64,000 nt of DNA from Lepus europaeus (Eukaryota; Chordata; Mammalia; Lagomorpha; Leporidae), in the NCBI RefSeq assembly GCF_033115175.1, contig NC_084837.1:89044966-89108965 (forward strand), written 5' to 3'. Made by a program: the position numbers and the translations under genes. The notes below the pieces were generated by a model. It was not told where the DNA came from. It did not search any database and saw only the letters and a list, made by a program, of their open reading frames with translations. This document shows, one piece after another, positions 10,441 through 21,674 of the stretch; within the stretch, counting starts at the first letter, position 1, and every line of letters starts with the position of its first letter.

Positions 10441-10490
10441 TCTGGTCTTGTACCCTTTTATGTAATTTAAGTTTTGTGTACACTTATTTT

Positions 10491-10793
10491 TTTTTTATTT
10501 GACCGACAGTGAGAGAGAGAGACAGAGAGAAAAGTCTTCCTTCCACTGGTTCACCCCCAAAATGGCCGCCATGGCCGGCACTGCACTGATCTGAAGCCAG
10601 GAGCCAGGTGCTTCCTCCTGGTCTCCCATGCAGGTGCAGGGCCCAAGGACCTGGGCCATCCTCCACTGCCTTCCTGGGCCACAGCAGAGAGCTGGACTGG
10701 AAGAGGAGCAGCCGGGACTAGAACCCAGCACCCATATGGGATGCTGGTGCTGCAGGTGGAGGATTAGCCAAGTGAGCCATGGCGCTGGCCCCT
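10491..10793 (-). mobile_element. CSINE, type A/B intermediate
   Basis: Duplication TACACTTATTTT on both sides (10478-10490 and 10798-10810). Short T-rich tail at left and intact head at right (CCATGGCGCTGGCC). Confidence 0.92.
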
Positions 10794-11120
10794 TGAGTAC
10801 ACTTATTTTTAAGTTTAGTCTGTTTTTTAGTCTAAATTATTGGAAGAAGAGGGAAAGTTAATGTTAACATGTCTTTATATAAATAAAGTGAACAAAGTTC
10901 ATGTATTTCATAATATAGAGTTTTAAGAACACAAATGATATTTCCCATCCATCTCTCCCTCCCTCCTTCCTTTCCTTCTTTTAATTTTTGCTGTGACATA
11001 CTTTCAATTTACTTTATAATCACAAGCTTAATCCTCCACTGAGTAAAGAATTCAACCAGTAGTAAATAGAAAAACTCACTGTCCCTCAAGAGTATAGGCA
11101 AGGGCTATAAATAATAATCA

Positions 11121-11370
11121 AGGTGCCAGTGTTGTGGCACAGTACGAAGAGCTGCTGCCTGTGATGCTGGCATCCCTTATGGATACTGGTTCAAGTTTCA
11201 GCTGCTCCACTTCGGTCCAGCTTCCTACTATGGCCTGAGAAAAGCAGCAGAAGATGGCCCAAGTGTTTGGACACCTGCCACCTGGCTTCTCCCTGGTCCA
11301 GCAGGTGGAAGATTCACCCTCCCCACTATATAATCCTGCCTTTCACATAAACAAATCTTTAAAAAATTAA
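11121..11370 (+). mobile_element. CSINE, type A, internally deleted
   Basis: About 80 bp of the 3' body are missing (the CCTGGCTTCGGATTGGCC region is compressed), and it ends CACATAAACAAATCTTTAAA. An imperfect AATAATCAA/TTAATCAAA duplication flanks it. Confidence 0.85.
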
Positions 11371-11583
11371 TCAAATCTCAAAATGTCAATTTTACTCATA
11401 TACATTTTTTGTACTCTTTATATTAGTTACTACAAATCAGAGAATAGTAGCTCTGTGTCAACACTGACTTGGGAGATATTGGAGCTAAGTAGATAGTTTG
11501 ATATTTTCACTCTCATTCTTACCAGTTCCTCTTGATTGATTTGCCAGGAGCATACAATAAAAACTGAATGGGGGAATGGTTGG

Positions 11584-11893
11584 GAGAGCAGGTATTTAAC
11601 CTAGCAGTTAAGGCACTAGCATCTTAACTAGGGCGTTATCCCATCAGAGTGCCTGCGCTTCATTCCCAGCTCCAGCTCTGGCTCTTGATGCCAGATTCCT
11701 GGGAATGCAAACCCTGGGAGGCAGCAGTGATGGCTCAAGTAATTGGGTTCCTGTCATCCAAGAGGGAGACCTGGACTGAGTTCTCGGCTCCTGGCTTTGT
11801 CCCTGGCCCAGCCCCAGCCGTTGCTGGCATTTGAGGAGTGAACCAGTGAATGAAAGCTGTCTTTCTCTCTGTGTGTCTGCCTCTGAAATAGAA
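11584..11893 (+). mobile_element. CSINE, type C (old)
   Basis: Contains 'ATCAGAGTGCCTGCGCTTCA' and 'CCTGGGAGGCAGCAGTGATG', diagnostic of the older subfamily. The tail is eroded to GAAAATTAAT. Confidence 0.85.
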
Positions 11894-12439
11894 AATTAAT
11901 GGGGTTATAAATAACTTGAAGTTATGATAATGACTCAACAAACTCTGTAGTAGCCATGAATAAAGTGGAATCCTCATATTACTTCTGACCACATGTAGTC
12001 TGGTATCATGATTCTTTTAAATTTTAGAGCAGATCTTTTCTGCATTAAATGTGGGCTTCGATTTTTGTCCCCAGTCAAAATAATAATCTAAGTAGAAAAT
12101 TGATGGAAAACAATGCATTTGGTGGTCTCAGAAATGTTGGGTGACATAAAAGTTCAGTGTGGTAGATTGGAGCTGTGTGAAGAAAAAAAAAAAAAACCAG
12201 AGATTTAGAACATCATCTCTCTTGCTACCCAAGCCTAGGATAACACCTCCTCCAGTGCTTGTGTCTACTGCAATTACACAAGCAGACGGGTGGTTATGTA
12301 GAGCGGAGGAGAAAATACTCTGCAGGGAAAGTGTGAAGCTCCCTGGGAAGAGTAAGGAGGCAGTTCAACTCAGGAACCATTGCCGGAGTGTCGGTCACAG
12401 CCAGGAGTTGCACTTGGTTTCAGGATTCAGAGGAGGAGT

Positions 12440-12665
12440 GTTGACATTTGTCCCGTGCCTGCCTTGTGTCTAGCATGGCCCAGAGCACCTCACCTACTTG
12501 ACCTTGTTTTATTCTTGCCACCATTTGGAGGCAGCTCTTAGTATCCCCATTTTACAGATGGCAACACTAACCCTCCAAGAGGCGAAATAACTTTGCTGAG
12601 TTCCATTTAGGGAAGGAGGAAGCAGGATTCGGTTCATGTGGATCTGCCAACAAAGCCTATATTGA
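12440..12665 (+). repeat. L2/MIR3-like fragment
   Basis: 'CTCACCTACTTGACCTTGTT', 'ATCCCCATTTTACAGATGGC' and 'GAGGCGAAATAACTTTGCTG' match the L2/MIR3 core in order. Confidence 0.75.
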
Positions 12666-12837
12666 CTCATTTTCATGCATGTACCTCATTTTCATTTGAT
12701 AATTCTGGAAATAGGTAATTCGTTTTTTCCTTGGTGAAGAAACTAGAGATTCAGAAAATGTGGATGATGTACATGGGAACTCTGTGACTAGTCAGTGTGA
12801 AAGCTACAAATTGTGGCCATCTGCCTTTTAATAAAAT

Positions 12838-13160
12838 TTGTTTTTATTTATTTAAAAAGCAGAGGGACTGAGCAAGACACAGCAAGATCTCCCATTTGCT
12901 GGTTCATTACCCAAATGCCCACAATAGCTGGGCTGGGCCAGGCCAGGTTGAAGATAGAAGCCTAGAACTCGATGTGGCTCTCTCACATGGGTGGTAGGGA
13001 CCCAACTACTTGAGCCATCACCCATTGTTCTAAGAATACACATGAGCAGGTAGCTGGACTCAGGAGCTGAGCTGAGCCTTGATCCCAGGCACAAGAGCTC
13101 CAATATGGATTCCTGGCGTCCCAAGTGGTGTCTTAACTGCTGCACCAAACACCCGCCCTC
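12838..13160 (-). mobile_element. CSINE, type C (old)
   Basis: T-rich tail at left, head at right ending ACCAAACACCCGCCCTC. Possible duplication TGCCTTTTAATAAA/TACCTTTTATTGAG. Confidence 0.85.
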
Positions 13161-13391
13161 CCAACTACCTTTTATTGAGTTCCTGTTAGGTCCTGCTGCA
13201 TATCACTTCACAAGTCTATGAAGTAGCATTGCTGTCCACACAAAGCAGAAGGAAATCCCAAACCTCTGGTACCCTGAAGAGAAAGCCAGAGCAGTTTTCA
13301 CTACTTCCAGCAGTTGACAGACAATTACATAAACACACACAGAGCTGCAAATATTAGAGGAGAAAATGTTGATGCATTGAAAAGAAGAACC

Positions 13392-13418
13392 ACACACACA
13401 CACACACACACACACACG
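13392..13418 (+). repeat. (AC)n microsatellite
   Basis: About 13 uninterrupted AC units, a likely length polymorphism. Confidence 0.95.
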
Positions 13419-13429
13419 CCTGGAAAGGG

Positions 13430-14640
13430 CCTTGCCCTTGAATTGCCTCTTTGTACTTTGTAAGTGTTTTCAAACAGTGGATGGTAAATCAGCTCGCAGC
13501 AGTAATTTGGACAAAACAATCAAAAGAAGTACATCTCCATCCTTAATGCCTACAAGCAAGCAGGAGGTGTGTTCAGATTCCAATCTGTGAGCCCCGAAGG
13601 CATTACACGACAATTTGTGCGGAGTACAAATGACCAGATGTGTCTGCCAGACTGTGATGCCCATCAGTGAAAAGACGCAGAATCTCGTCTTTTGAGTACA
13701 GGACTTGGCTCTCTGGGAACATTCGAGAGTAATCAATAACATAGACTGGATCAATGTGTGGGTCCAGTTATCCTGACAGAGAAAAGGTAACCATTTCAAA
13801 ATGCCTTTAGCAACCCAGACCACAGATTGTTAGTGGTGTGACTGTTGCTGAAACAGGTGTTGGATTCATAAATTTGCATAACAAAATGTTTTTCTTGTGG
13901 CAGCAGCCCATACAATAATTGGTGCCATCTGTATTTATCCGAAGTTTGGTTTCTAATATGAATGCAGAGAATCATCTGCTCTCCAATTTCGTGGTGCCCA
14001 TTTTATTCTGAGGGTGCCTGACATTGGAGAGCGATATGCATTTCCAAGGAAAATACAGATTGAAGGAAAATGTTCAAGTCATAACATATGGCGCCTTTTC
14101 TTCACGGATCGTTCTCATTTCTCACTACATAAAACAAAGTCTTGGCCGCAGTACACACAGAGCTGCTTCTTCAGAGCCGTGAGCGGGGAAGCTCCAGCTA
14201 GCGTGGAAAACCAACAGAACCGGTCAACACGAGGCACTGATTCCACTAGAATCTCTGAGCTAGAAGCTTCCTGTTTGCTTCCTTCCTAACCGATTTGTAG
14301 ACTCTGGAGTCGGCCGCCGACTTCTTATCATCTGTGCCTCTCCTGCTTTACTGCTTGAGAAAACAGAAGCCATTCGAAGTGCGATCCTACATCTGTGTCT
14401 AAGGGGTGTGGGAAAACAGAAAGTGTATGAAAACTTGGCTTTTCAAAGTCTGAATAACAGTTTGATGGAACAGTCCAAATGAAGAAGGTCTTAAAACCAT
14501 AAAAATGGGCCTTTCAATGAAGACCATAAAATCAACTATGTGGTTCCAGCAATTCAAGCACATAACAAAGGAGTAAGATAAATAGTTGCTATAGGTAGAC
14601 TGTGTGCACATTCTTTCAATATTTTACATTTTTTCCCTAT
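13430..14640 (+). other. SINE-free flank upstream of IQCH exon 2
   Basis: No repeat family recognised in this 1.2 kb. Together with the sequence after exon 2 it forms a 1.9 kb block without SINEs. Confidence 0.5.
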
Positions 14641-14646
14641 CTACAG

Positions 14647-14769
14647 GTCCATGATGACCTCCATCAGTTAAAGGAGAAATTAACAGAATTCCCAGTTGAA
14701 GAGAAAGGCGAGACTCTAGACATCCAGCATCTTGACACGGCAATCCAGAGAACTGAAATAGGATTAAGA
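14647..14769 (+). CDS. IQCH: IQCH exon 2
   Basis: The acceptor is a pyrimidine-rich run ending CTACAG at 14646, and the donor is GTAAGT at 14770. The 123 nt encode 41 codons in phase 0, starting [15 protein letters not shown] and ending QRTEIGLR. The segment is charged and leucine-spaced, suggesting an amphipathic helix. It matches my memory of human IQCH residues 18-58 with a few substitutions. The internal order ([10 protein letters not shown] near the middle) is diagnostic. Confidence 0.94.
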
Positions 14770-15057
14770 GTAAGTGGAGCTATAGATAATTAAATGAAGA
14801 ACGGGATGGAAACAAGCCTCTAGGAAAGCAATTATGGTTCTCATAGGACCTGTGTGGTTTCCTAACTGAGTTGGGTTTAAGGCAGTCATCAACTTTCTTA
14901 TTCTGTTAGTTTTTCAAATTAGCATAATTGTTAAGTGATTGATCAACTTACATCATGTATTCTATATTTAAGGATATTACATGTAAAACTATGCAGTGGT
15001 GACTTCTAAAATGTGTTTTGATGGAAAGAACTTAGAATTTAATAAATAATGACAACA

Positions 15058-15278
15058 GGGCTGGCGCTGTGGCACAGCAGGTAAAGCCACTGCCTGCAGT
15101 ACCAGCATCCCATACGGGTGCAGGTTCAAGTCCTGGCTGCTCCACTTCCGATTCAGCTCTCTGCTATGGCCTGGGAAAGCAGTAGAAGATGGCCCAAGTT
15201 CTTGGGCCCCTGTACCTGGGTGGGAGGCCCAAAAGAGGCTCCTGGCTCCTGGCTTTGGATGGGCTCAGCTCTGGCTGT
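15058..15278 (+). mobile_element. CSINE, type A, 3' end replaced by AT-rich repeat
   Basis: The body is normal to GGGCTCAGCTCTGGCTGTC and then stops. The expected CCATTTGGGGAGTGAACC and (CT)n segments are absent. A fragment resembling the CSINE tail (AATAAAATCTTTAAAATAAA) reappears at about 15487-15507. Confidence 0.88.
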
Positions 15279-15506
15279 CAATAATATTATCATTTAATAA
15301 TAATATCAATAAAATATTATTAATACTGTTAATTATTAATATTATTAATTAATAATATTAGTAAATAATGTTAATGCTGTTTGTTAATATTATCAATTAA
15401 TATTACTAATATTAATAAAATGTTTTAGTAATATTATTAATATTATATTATATTAATAAAATCAAACATAAATATAATGTTATAATAATAAAATCTTTAA
15501 AATAAA
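15279..15506. repeat. TAATATTA-rich simple repeat inside a SINE
   Basis: About 225 bp is made almost only of A and T in permutations of AATATTATTAAT. It is full of short palindromes and lies between the body and apparent tail of one CSINE. Confidence 0.9.
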
Positions 15507-15527
15507 TAAAGACATGACAATATTCCT

Positions 15528-16096
15528 TTTTTCAAAAATAGTTATTTATTTATTTGAAAGTCAGAGTTACACAGAGAGAGAAAGAGAGGCAGAGAGAGAG
15601 AGGTCTTCCATCCGCTGGTTCACTCCCCAAATGGCCACAATGGCCAGAGCTGCGCCAATCCAAAGCCAGGAACCAGGAGCTTCTTCTAGGTCTCACACGC
15701 GGATGCAGGGGCCCAAGGACTTGGGCCATCTTCCACTGCTTTCCCAGGTCATAGCAGAGAGCTGGATCAGAAGTGGAGCAGCTGGGTCTCGAACTGGTGT
15801 CCAGATGGGATGCAGGTGCTGCAGGTGGAGGCTTTACCCACTATGCCACAGCACGACCTGCAGTGCTGGCATCCCATGTGGGATGCTGTACCAATCTGAA
15901 ACCAGCATCCAGGAGCCTTTTCCAGGTCTCCTACACTGGTGCAGAGGCCCAAGGACTTGGGCCATCCTCCACTTTTCCCAGGCCATAGCAGAGAGCTGAA
16001 TTGGAAGTGGAGCAGCCGGGACCTGAACTGGTGCCCATATGGGATGCCGGCACTGCAGGTGGTGGCCTAACCCACTACGCCACAGAGCCAGCCCCA
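15528..16096 (-). mobile_element. Dimeric CSINE (two fused units, one duplication)
   Basis: A complete minus-strand CSINE with tail (15528-15854) is joined directly to a second CSINE body without tail (about 15855-16096). A perfect 11-bp duplication ACAATATTCCT flanks the whole 569 bp (15517-15527 and 16097-16107), with none seen around the inner unit. At the join a short piece (CTGCAGTGCTGGCATCCCAT) reads in plus orientation. Confidence 0.85.
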
Positions 16097-16107
16097 ACAA
16101 TATTCCT

Positions 16108-16987
16108 AACCAAAAAGAATTCATACCAGCATAATGCAGATTTATGGGATTTACTATGATTCTAAAAAAATCAGAGTTTATTTTTCCATAATAGTTTCAG
16201 TATTTTCAGTTACTCTTTTTTGTAATATTGGAATCAAGTGGGTAAAACTTGATTTTACCAAATATACCAAAGAAATATACCAAATTTGGAACAGGAAAGT
16301 AAACTGCATAGGAACTTCATCATTCTAAACATATCAAAGGTCAGGGAAGAACCCAAACTTCAGGGCAGCATCATAGTCATTCATGAAGCCAAGATATGTT
16401 AGCTAAAGGGATCCAGCTTCCAAACAAAGTCTGCCTCCATCTTCCAGATCTCTTAGTTTCCATGTCTCTGCTCTGACTACACTTTGAGTCTACGATGTAG
16501 TCAGCTTCATATCACGGGATCAGCCATGGGAAACGTGATGTATTCTGTAGCCTCATCAACCCAGCGTATCATTGTCCTATGTTACTTGATGGTGAGAGGG
16601 CTGGACCCAGCTGGAGTCTGGGTTGGCTGTATTGAGTAATCCGTACCTAAAGTCCAAATGCTTTCCTCGGATGGGTGCTTGGAGTCCCTGTAAGAGAAAG
16701 ACATCACTCTATGTCCGCATTGCCCAGTGCATTTCCCTGGCTAAGGAACTCACTGTGCAGTTTCACGTAGGCTCCAGTCTTGATCGTCTGTTGTGCTTGT
16801 TGGGGTGGTGGGGGTAATTCAGCCTTGAGATGCCTAACGATACCTGAAACACGCAGTAACACATAGCATGTTGTGTGTTTTTTGGGTTTAATTATACAAT
16901 TTAGAGGATTAACCAAATGAGATGAAGTAAATTCGTTGAGATCTTAAGTCCACTCTAATGGCCTACACTTTAACTTTTCTATAACAG
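16108..16987 (+). other. End of IQCH intron 2, unannotated
   Basis: Roughly 880 bp up to exon 3 with no family I can name. Short ORFs here are not supported. Confidence 0.45.
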
Positions 16988-17079
16988 ATTCACATTGAGA
17001 AGTACTTAAATGTTGTAAACCATCATGTGTTAACAACTCCTATCACTGAAAATTTATATACTCTTCAGACTTCCAGATG
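16988..17079 (+). CDS. IQCH: IQCH exon 3
   Basis: The acceptor is CTATAACAG at 16987 and the donor is GTAAGT at 17080. The 92 nt encode [20 protein letters not shown] and then [10 protein letters not shown], plus two bases of a tryptophan codon (phase 2). The split TGG codon is completed by the first G of exon 4, an independent check on both boundaries. The polypyrimidine tract is short (TTTAACTTTTCTATAACAG), yet the match to the IQCH family is clear ([11 protein letters not shown]). Confidence 0.94.
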
Positions 17080-17334
17080 GTAAGTAAAATAACCACTTTA
17101 GAGCCCAAAGTAACATAAAAAATAGCCTTTCTCATTCAGATGAGGTGAGTATAAAGGCAATATTTTCTTGGCTTTGTTCAATTCATTCTAGTAACTTCAA
17201 TTGTAGGTTTATTGAAATATCACACTGTGCCCCATAAATGTACAGTTATTAAATGTCAGTCAATCAAAACATTTTTAAATGTTTGAGATGAAAATGCTAA
17301 CCTGATTTGATCATTGCACATCAAGTACATGTAT

Positions 17335-17393
17335 TGACTTGTCACACTGTACCCCATAAATATGTATAATTAAAATATTAATAAAAATAAAAT
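17335..17393 (+). repeat. L1 3' end fragment
   Basis: GTCACACTGTACCCCATAAA followed by TATGTATAATT and an A-rich end is a typical L1 3' UTR terminus. A related phrase (CACACTGTGCCCCATAAATG) lies at 17221. Confidence 0.6.
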
Positions 17394-17651
17394 AGGGGCC
17401 GGGACTGTGACATGGAGGGTAGAGCTGCCACCTGCAGTGCTGGCATCCTATATAGGCGCCAGTTTGGGTCCCAGGTGCTCCACTTCCAATCTAGCTCTCT
17501 GCTGTGGCCTGGGAAGGTGGTGGGGATGGCCCAAGTCCTTGGGCCCCTGCACCTGCATGGGAGACCTGGGGGGAGGCTACTGGCTCCTGACTTTGGATTG
17601 GCCCAGCTCCAGCCATTGCAGCCATTTTGAAAATGGGCCAGGGGATAGAGG

Positions 17652-17697
<46 letters not shown>

Positions 17698-17760
17698 TTC
17701 TCTCTCTGCACCTCTGTAACTCTACCTTTCAAATAAATAAATAAATCTTTAAAAAAATAA
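17394..17760 (+). mobile_element. CSINE, type A, with long (CT)n
   Basis: (CT)n tract of about 36 bp, tail AAATAAATAAATAAATCTTT. Short duplication AAATAAAATAG/AAATAAAATG. Confidence 0.92.
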
Positions 17761-18310
17761 AATGAAATTAATGTCAAAATTTGGACTTTAACGAAGTTTA
17801 CTTCTGTGGCGTTCTAGTGCTTGACACCATGAAAATAATTTCAAGGTCCTAGGTTTTAGCGTTATTCTTTATTATTGTTCTTTTTTAGTGAAAAGTATCT
17901 AAAACTCAGCTCCTAAAGCAGACATTTTTGCACTGTTCAGATTGCATACATACTACTTTATTTACATCCTATGTATGCTTTATTGTAAAGGTGATTTTGG
18001 TATCCAGGTAAGCAGCACAGAATAATAAAAGCTTGCTTGAACTATCCGTCCTGTAATGAATCTTCTGCAATGATTTATTAAAATTAGGATTGAGTTAAAG
18101 AGAAATGGGGTCACCTCACCTGGGATCTTTTCACCTGTAGGCCTCCAGAGTTTGAGTGAATGTAGATTAAAACTTCATAGTAAGCTAAAAAAACCCTTGT
18201 GTCCCCTATTTGCATCTTATACATGTACCCAGTATAAGTGACTAGTATCAGACAGTGACATCAAGTTCAGAAATAGTGCACAAGGAGTCATGGAAAGCTA
18301 TCAATATGGC
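17761..18310 (+). other. IQCH intron 3, unannotated stretch
   Basis: A/T-rich sequence with no recognised repeat or exon. Confidence 0.45.
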
Positions 18311-18553
18311 CCAGACCAACTGTCTGCTTATGGCCTGGGAAAGCGATGGCCCAAGTGCTTAGGTCCTTGCACCCTGGTAGGAGACCAAGAAGAAGCTCCT
18401 GGCTTCGATTGACCCAGCTCCAGCCATTGTGGCCATTTGGGGAGTGAACCAGCGGATGGAAGACCTCTCTCTCTCTCTGCCTCTACCTCTCTTTGTGTAA
18501 CTCTACCTCTGAAATAAACAAATAAAATCTTTTTTTTTTTTTTTTTTAAAAAG
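18311..18553 (+). mobile_element. CSINE, type A, 5'-truncated
   Basis: Starts at the TGGCCTGGGAAAGC region, so about 90 bp of head including the pol III boxes is gone. Its tail is unusual: AAATAAAATC is followed by 18 T residues before AAAAAGGG. Confidence 0.85.
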
Positions 18554-18769
18554 GGTGATGTAAGTACAAGGGGAATCATAACATGGAGTGGCTGCCATGG
18601 ACGACTATAGTCTGGGAAGGGTCAAGCTGGACTCGGCCTCAGGTGGGCAGAAAGGAAAGCACAGTGCTTCGTGAGGAGGAAACAAGAGCACAAATGAAGA
18701 ACTGTGGAGGGAGCAAGCACAACAGCGGGCACTCGTGGGCCTGGAGGGGAGAGGAGTGGAGGAAATGGA

Positions 18770-18900
18770 GTAGGTACAGTAGGGGGGCAGCTTGGGCAAG
18801 AGGAAAGTTTCAATTCATCTTCAGAGAAAGTATGAAGCCACTGAAGGTTTTGATGTCAAATGATGACATGCCAAATGTGGCATTTTATAAAAACGAATCT
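18770..18900 (+). repeat. Old interspersed repeat, unnamed
   Basis: 'TATGAAGCCACTGAAGGTTT' and 'GATGACATG' follow a mammalian repeat phrase (GGAAGCCATTGGAGGGTTTTAAGCAGGGGAGTGACATG type). I cannot assign the family. Confidence 0.4.
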
Positions 18901-19061
18901 GAAAATGCTGCATAGAGTGGATGGGAATGCACATAGCCTGGAGATGGGAAGCCAGAGGCTAGGTTACCACAAACACCCACACATCCAAGCACTCATTTAT
19001 TTTGCATTCGTTTTTTCAACAAACATTTGTTGAACGGCGGCTGCTTACTGAGCAGCACGAT

Positions 19062-19190
19062 GTTAGGGCTCAGAGGTGTACAGTCAGACACAGACCTTGC
19101 CCTCGTTAGGGCTCAGAGGTGTACAGTCAGACACAGACCTTGCCCTCGTTAGGGCTCAGAGGTGTACAGTCAGACACAGACCTTGCCCTC
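19062..19190 (+). repeat. Minisatellite, 43 bp x 3, perfect copies
   Basis: Three identical head-to-tail copies at 19062-19104, 19105-19147 and 19148-19190, each starting GTTAGGGCTCAGAGGTGTAC and ending CAGACCTTGCCCTC. Perfect identity suggests recent amplification. Confidence 0.97.
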
Positions 19191-19829
19191 ACCACTCGGA
19201 GTTTACTCGGAGGTGTGTGGGCGTAGACAGGATGTCAGGGGACTGAAAGAGGAGATTAGATTGGAGGCATTTGGAAGGAATCTCAGTGGACATGAGACTG
19301 TGTCGACGTCGAATGGGTGACACTCAAGGGTGACCCCACGTTGTGGGGTCGTGGGCACTGAGAAGGTAGAGGAGGCATTGATCTGAACTGATAGCCGAGA
19401 AGTCAGCTTGGTAGGAAAGAGCGCTCTTTGGTTGTTAGTTTGGTTTGAGGTTGCCTGGGACTTCCTGATACAGAAGGCGCTTGACCTGGGGAAGAGGCAA
19501 GCAGGAGGTGTGTGGTCCTGGGAAGTGGAAACGAAGAGAAGACCACGGACATGCACAGGAGCACACACCACAGGCCACCTTCGAAAGTCCTGGGAGCGCT
19601 GAGGCCAGAGGTCAGATGCGTGCTTTATAAAGCACTTAACAGTGTTTAAAAAACGCATTATTTATGAAGTTTTATTTGAAAGGCTCAGATATGTGACATC
19701 ATTTGCAGTCGTGCAGGGAGCAGGGTGCAGGTGGAGACCTGGAATTGGCAGCAGAGGCCTCCCAAGCAGCACCTCAGTCGCTGACTCAAGTGCCCGCCTC
19801 CACCCCGTATTCTACATCCGTTCTCTCAG
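19191..19829 (+). other. IQCH intron 3, unannotated stretch
   Basis: No SINE or exon recognised. A 151-codon minus-strand ORF spans part of it without family resemblance. Confidence 0.4.
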
Positions 19830-19970
19830 TAATCTGAATGCCGACCCTGTGCGTGGTGCTATCTCCGTGTTATGGATGAGGAACTTGAGTAAATTGCACA
19901 AGATCTCATGGCGGGAATTCCAATAATCCAATCTTCTGACTCTAAATCTGGTGGCTTTTCTGTCGTGCTA
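19830..19970 (+). repeat. MIR/L2-like fragment
   Basis: 'TGTTATGGATGAGGAACTTG' and 'TTGCACAAGATCTCATGGCG' resemble the MIR/L2 core, weakly. Confidence 0.5.
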
Positions 19971-20336
19971 ATGAAAGATCATAAAATGATGTTTGCAAGC
20001 ATCTAAACACTTTTAAATTCCTAAAATACACACTTAACTTAAACAGCTTAAAGAGGTAAAATGTACTCGTCTATAATGGAAGAGTGCTTTATTTTTTTGT
20101 CATTTATATCTTTAATTATTAAACTTAGGACTAAAACTCAAAATTGCAACTAAATTAATACACATAATCTTTTTAAAACAAAGAATCTATAGAGCAAATC
20201 ATAAAAGGGACTCTCATAGAAGAAAATATTGGGAGGTTACTTTGGCAGCTTAATATGATGACTCTTAATCAAGAGAGACCAGTAGGGCAAAGTGGGAGGC
20301 CCCTGCAGGGCGCAGGCAGGAGGTCCACACTAGGTG

Positions 20337-20437
20337 GAGAGTGTGTGTTCAAGGGACCAAGCCTACCTAAGAGAGTGTGTGTTCAAGGGACCATGCCTAC
20401 CTGTGAGAGTGTGTGTTCAAGGGACCACGCCTACAAG
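20337..20437 (+). repeat. Minisatellite, 34 bp x 3
   Basis: Units begin at 20337, 20371 and 20405, each GAGAGTGTGTGTTCAAGGGA followed by CCAxGCCTAC. Only single-base changes (AAG/ATG/ACG) and the last few bases differ. Confidence 0.95.
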
Positions 20438-21674
20438 CAACCAGTGAGAAAGCCTCAGGTGGGGGTGGGGATGAGTGAACAGGCAAAGAGGGGTCTGTCA
20501 CCAGCTCTAATGTAAGAATCCAGTCCTTCAGTTCTCCTCTCATCCGGATGGAGAACAGGGATTCTGGCCTACAGGTGTGCAGGTTAAGATAGCTGAAAAG
20601 ATCTAACTAGGCAGCAGTTGCAACTCACAGGGAACTAAACAGCGTGTGTCTGAAGGAGATATTGCTTGCACAGTGCTTCTCTCCTTCTCAAGAGTGTCCT
20701 GGCCCCTTCTTAGGGTCTGGACGAGTGAAGGAAGACACTGACAGGAGACGTGGAGCAGGCACCCGTGAGTGGCCCTTGGGTCACATCTTTCTCATTCCGT
20801 ATAACAGTTGATAATCGGCCTCCCTCTCGGGAACACAGGAAGCCTGCCAACTTTGAATGGGTCCCATGAGCCTGGAGGTGGTGGCGGGGGCTTCTCCCAG
20901 TCCTAGCTGTGGCTGCGTGGTGCTAAAGTGACATGCTGTTTGCAATGAAATGAGGTGGCTCAAGGTCTAAACACTGGAGCAAAGTCCAAATGGGGTCTTC
21001 ACAGTAAACAAGCCTGGGGCAGGTCCTGGACTGTCCAGGTGAGAGCCACCGGGTGCAGCTCCGGGAGGCAGAGAAGCAACAAAAGTAGATGGAAAGAAGA
21101 GAATCCAGGAGATGAGAGATCAGGGGCTAGCTGTGCTCCTAGGTAGCTAACCACACCCAGCCCTGCACGTGTGCTAAGAGACTGACATGGATACACTTGG
21201 CTTCAAAGTCTGGCAGGGCCTGCTGGGAGATTACGCGTGAAGCAGGTTACAGAACCTAGAATTCTGTCAGGTTCTCATGCCTGAAGGAGCAGGACTGGTC
21301 CACTCATGGCATTTCTCTTCTAAGGTTCCATGACCAAGTCCTTATAATCTCCAAGTAGGAAGATGTTTTCTGTGACTTGCTGAGGTACAGCTTGCTCGGT
21401 CACAACACTGGGCAGGAGGTCAGAGAGGTGATTTCACGAGAGTTTTGAGCTGGGTCAGAAACTGGACCTGGCCTTTTATTGCACAAAGGCATCAGTCAAA
21501 AAATGTGTGGTCACGTACCCATAGTATGTGTATATTTATTTAGAAATTATGTATATTTTACCACATATAGTGAGTATATTTTAAAGTACACCGATATAGA
21601 AACTTTAGATCATGAGATCAAGAGGCAATAAATATTTAAAATTTTTCTACTTTATTAACAGTTAAAAACTCTTT
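20438..21674 (+). other. IQCH intron 3, unannotated stretch
   Basis: 1.2 kb without SINEs. No exon with a credible frame and splice sites was found. Confidence 0.4.

Noticed and set aside
15058-15506. AT-rich block considered as an origin or matrix-attachment site
   Set aside because: It sits between SINE body and tail and is better explained as simple-repeat expansion.
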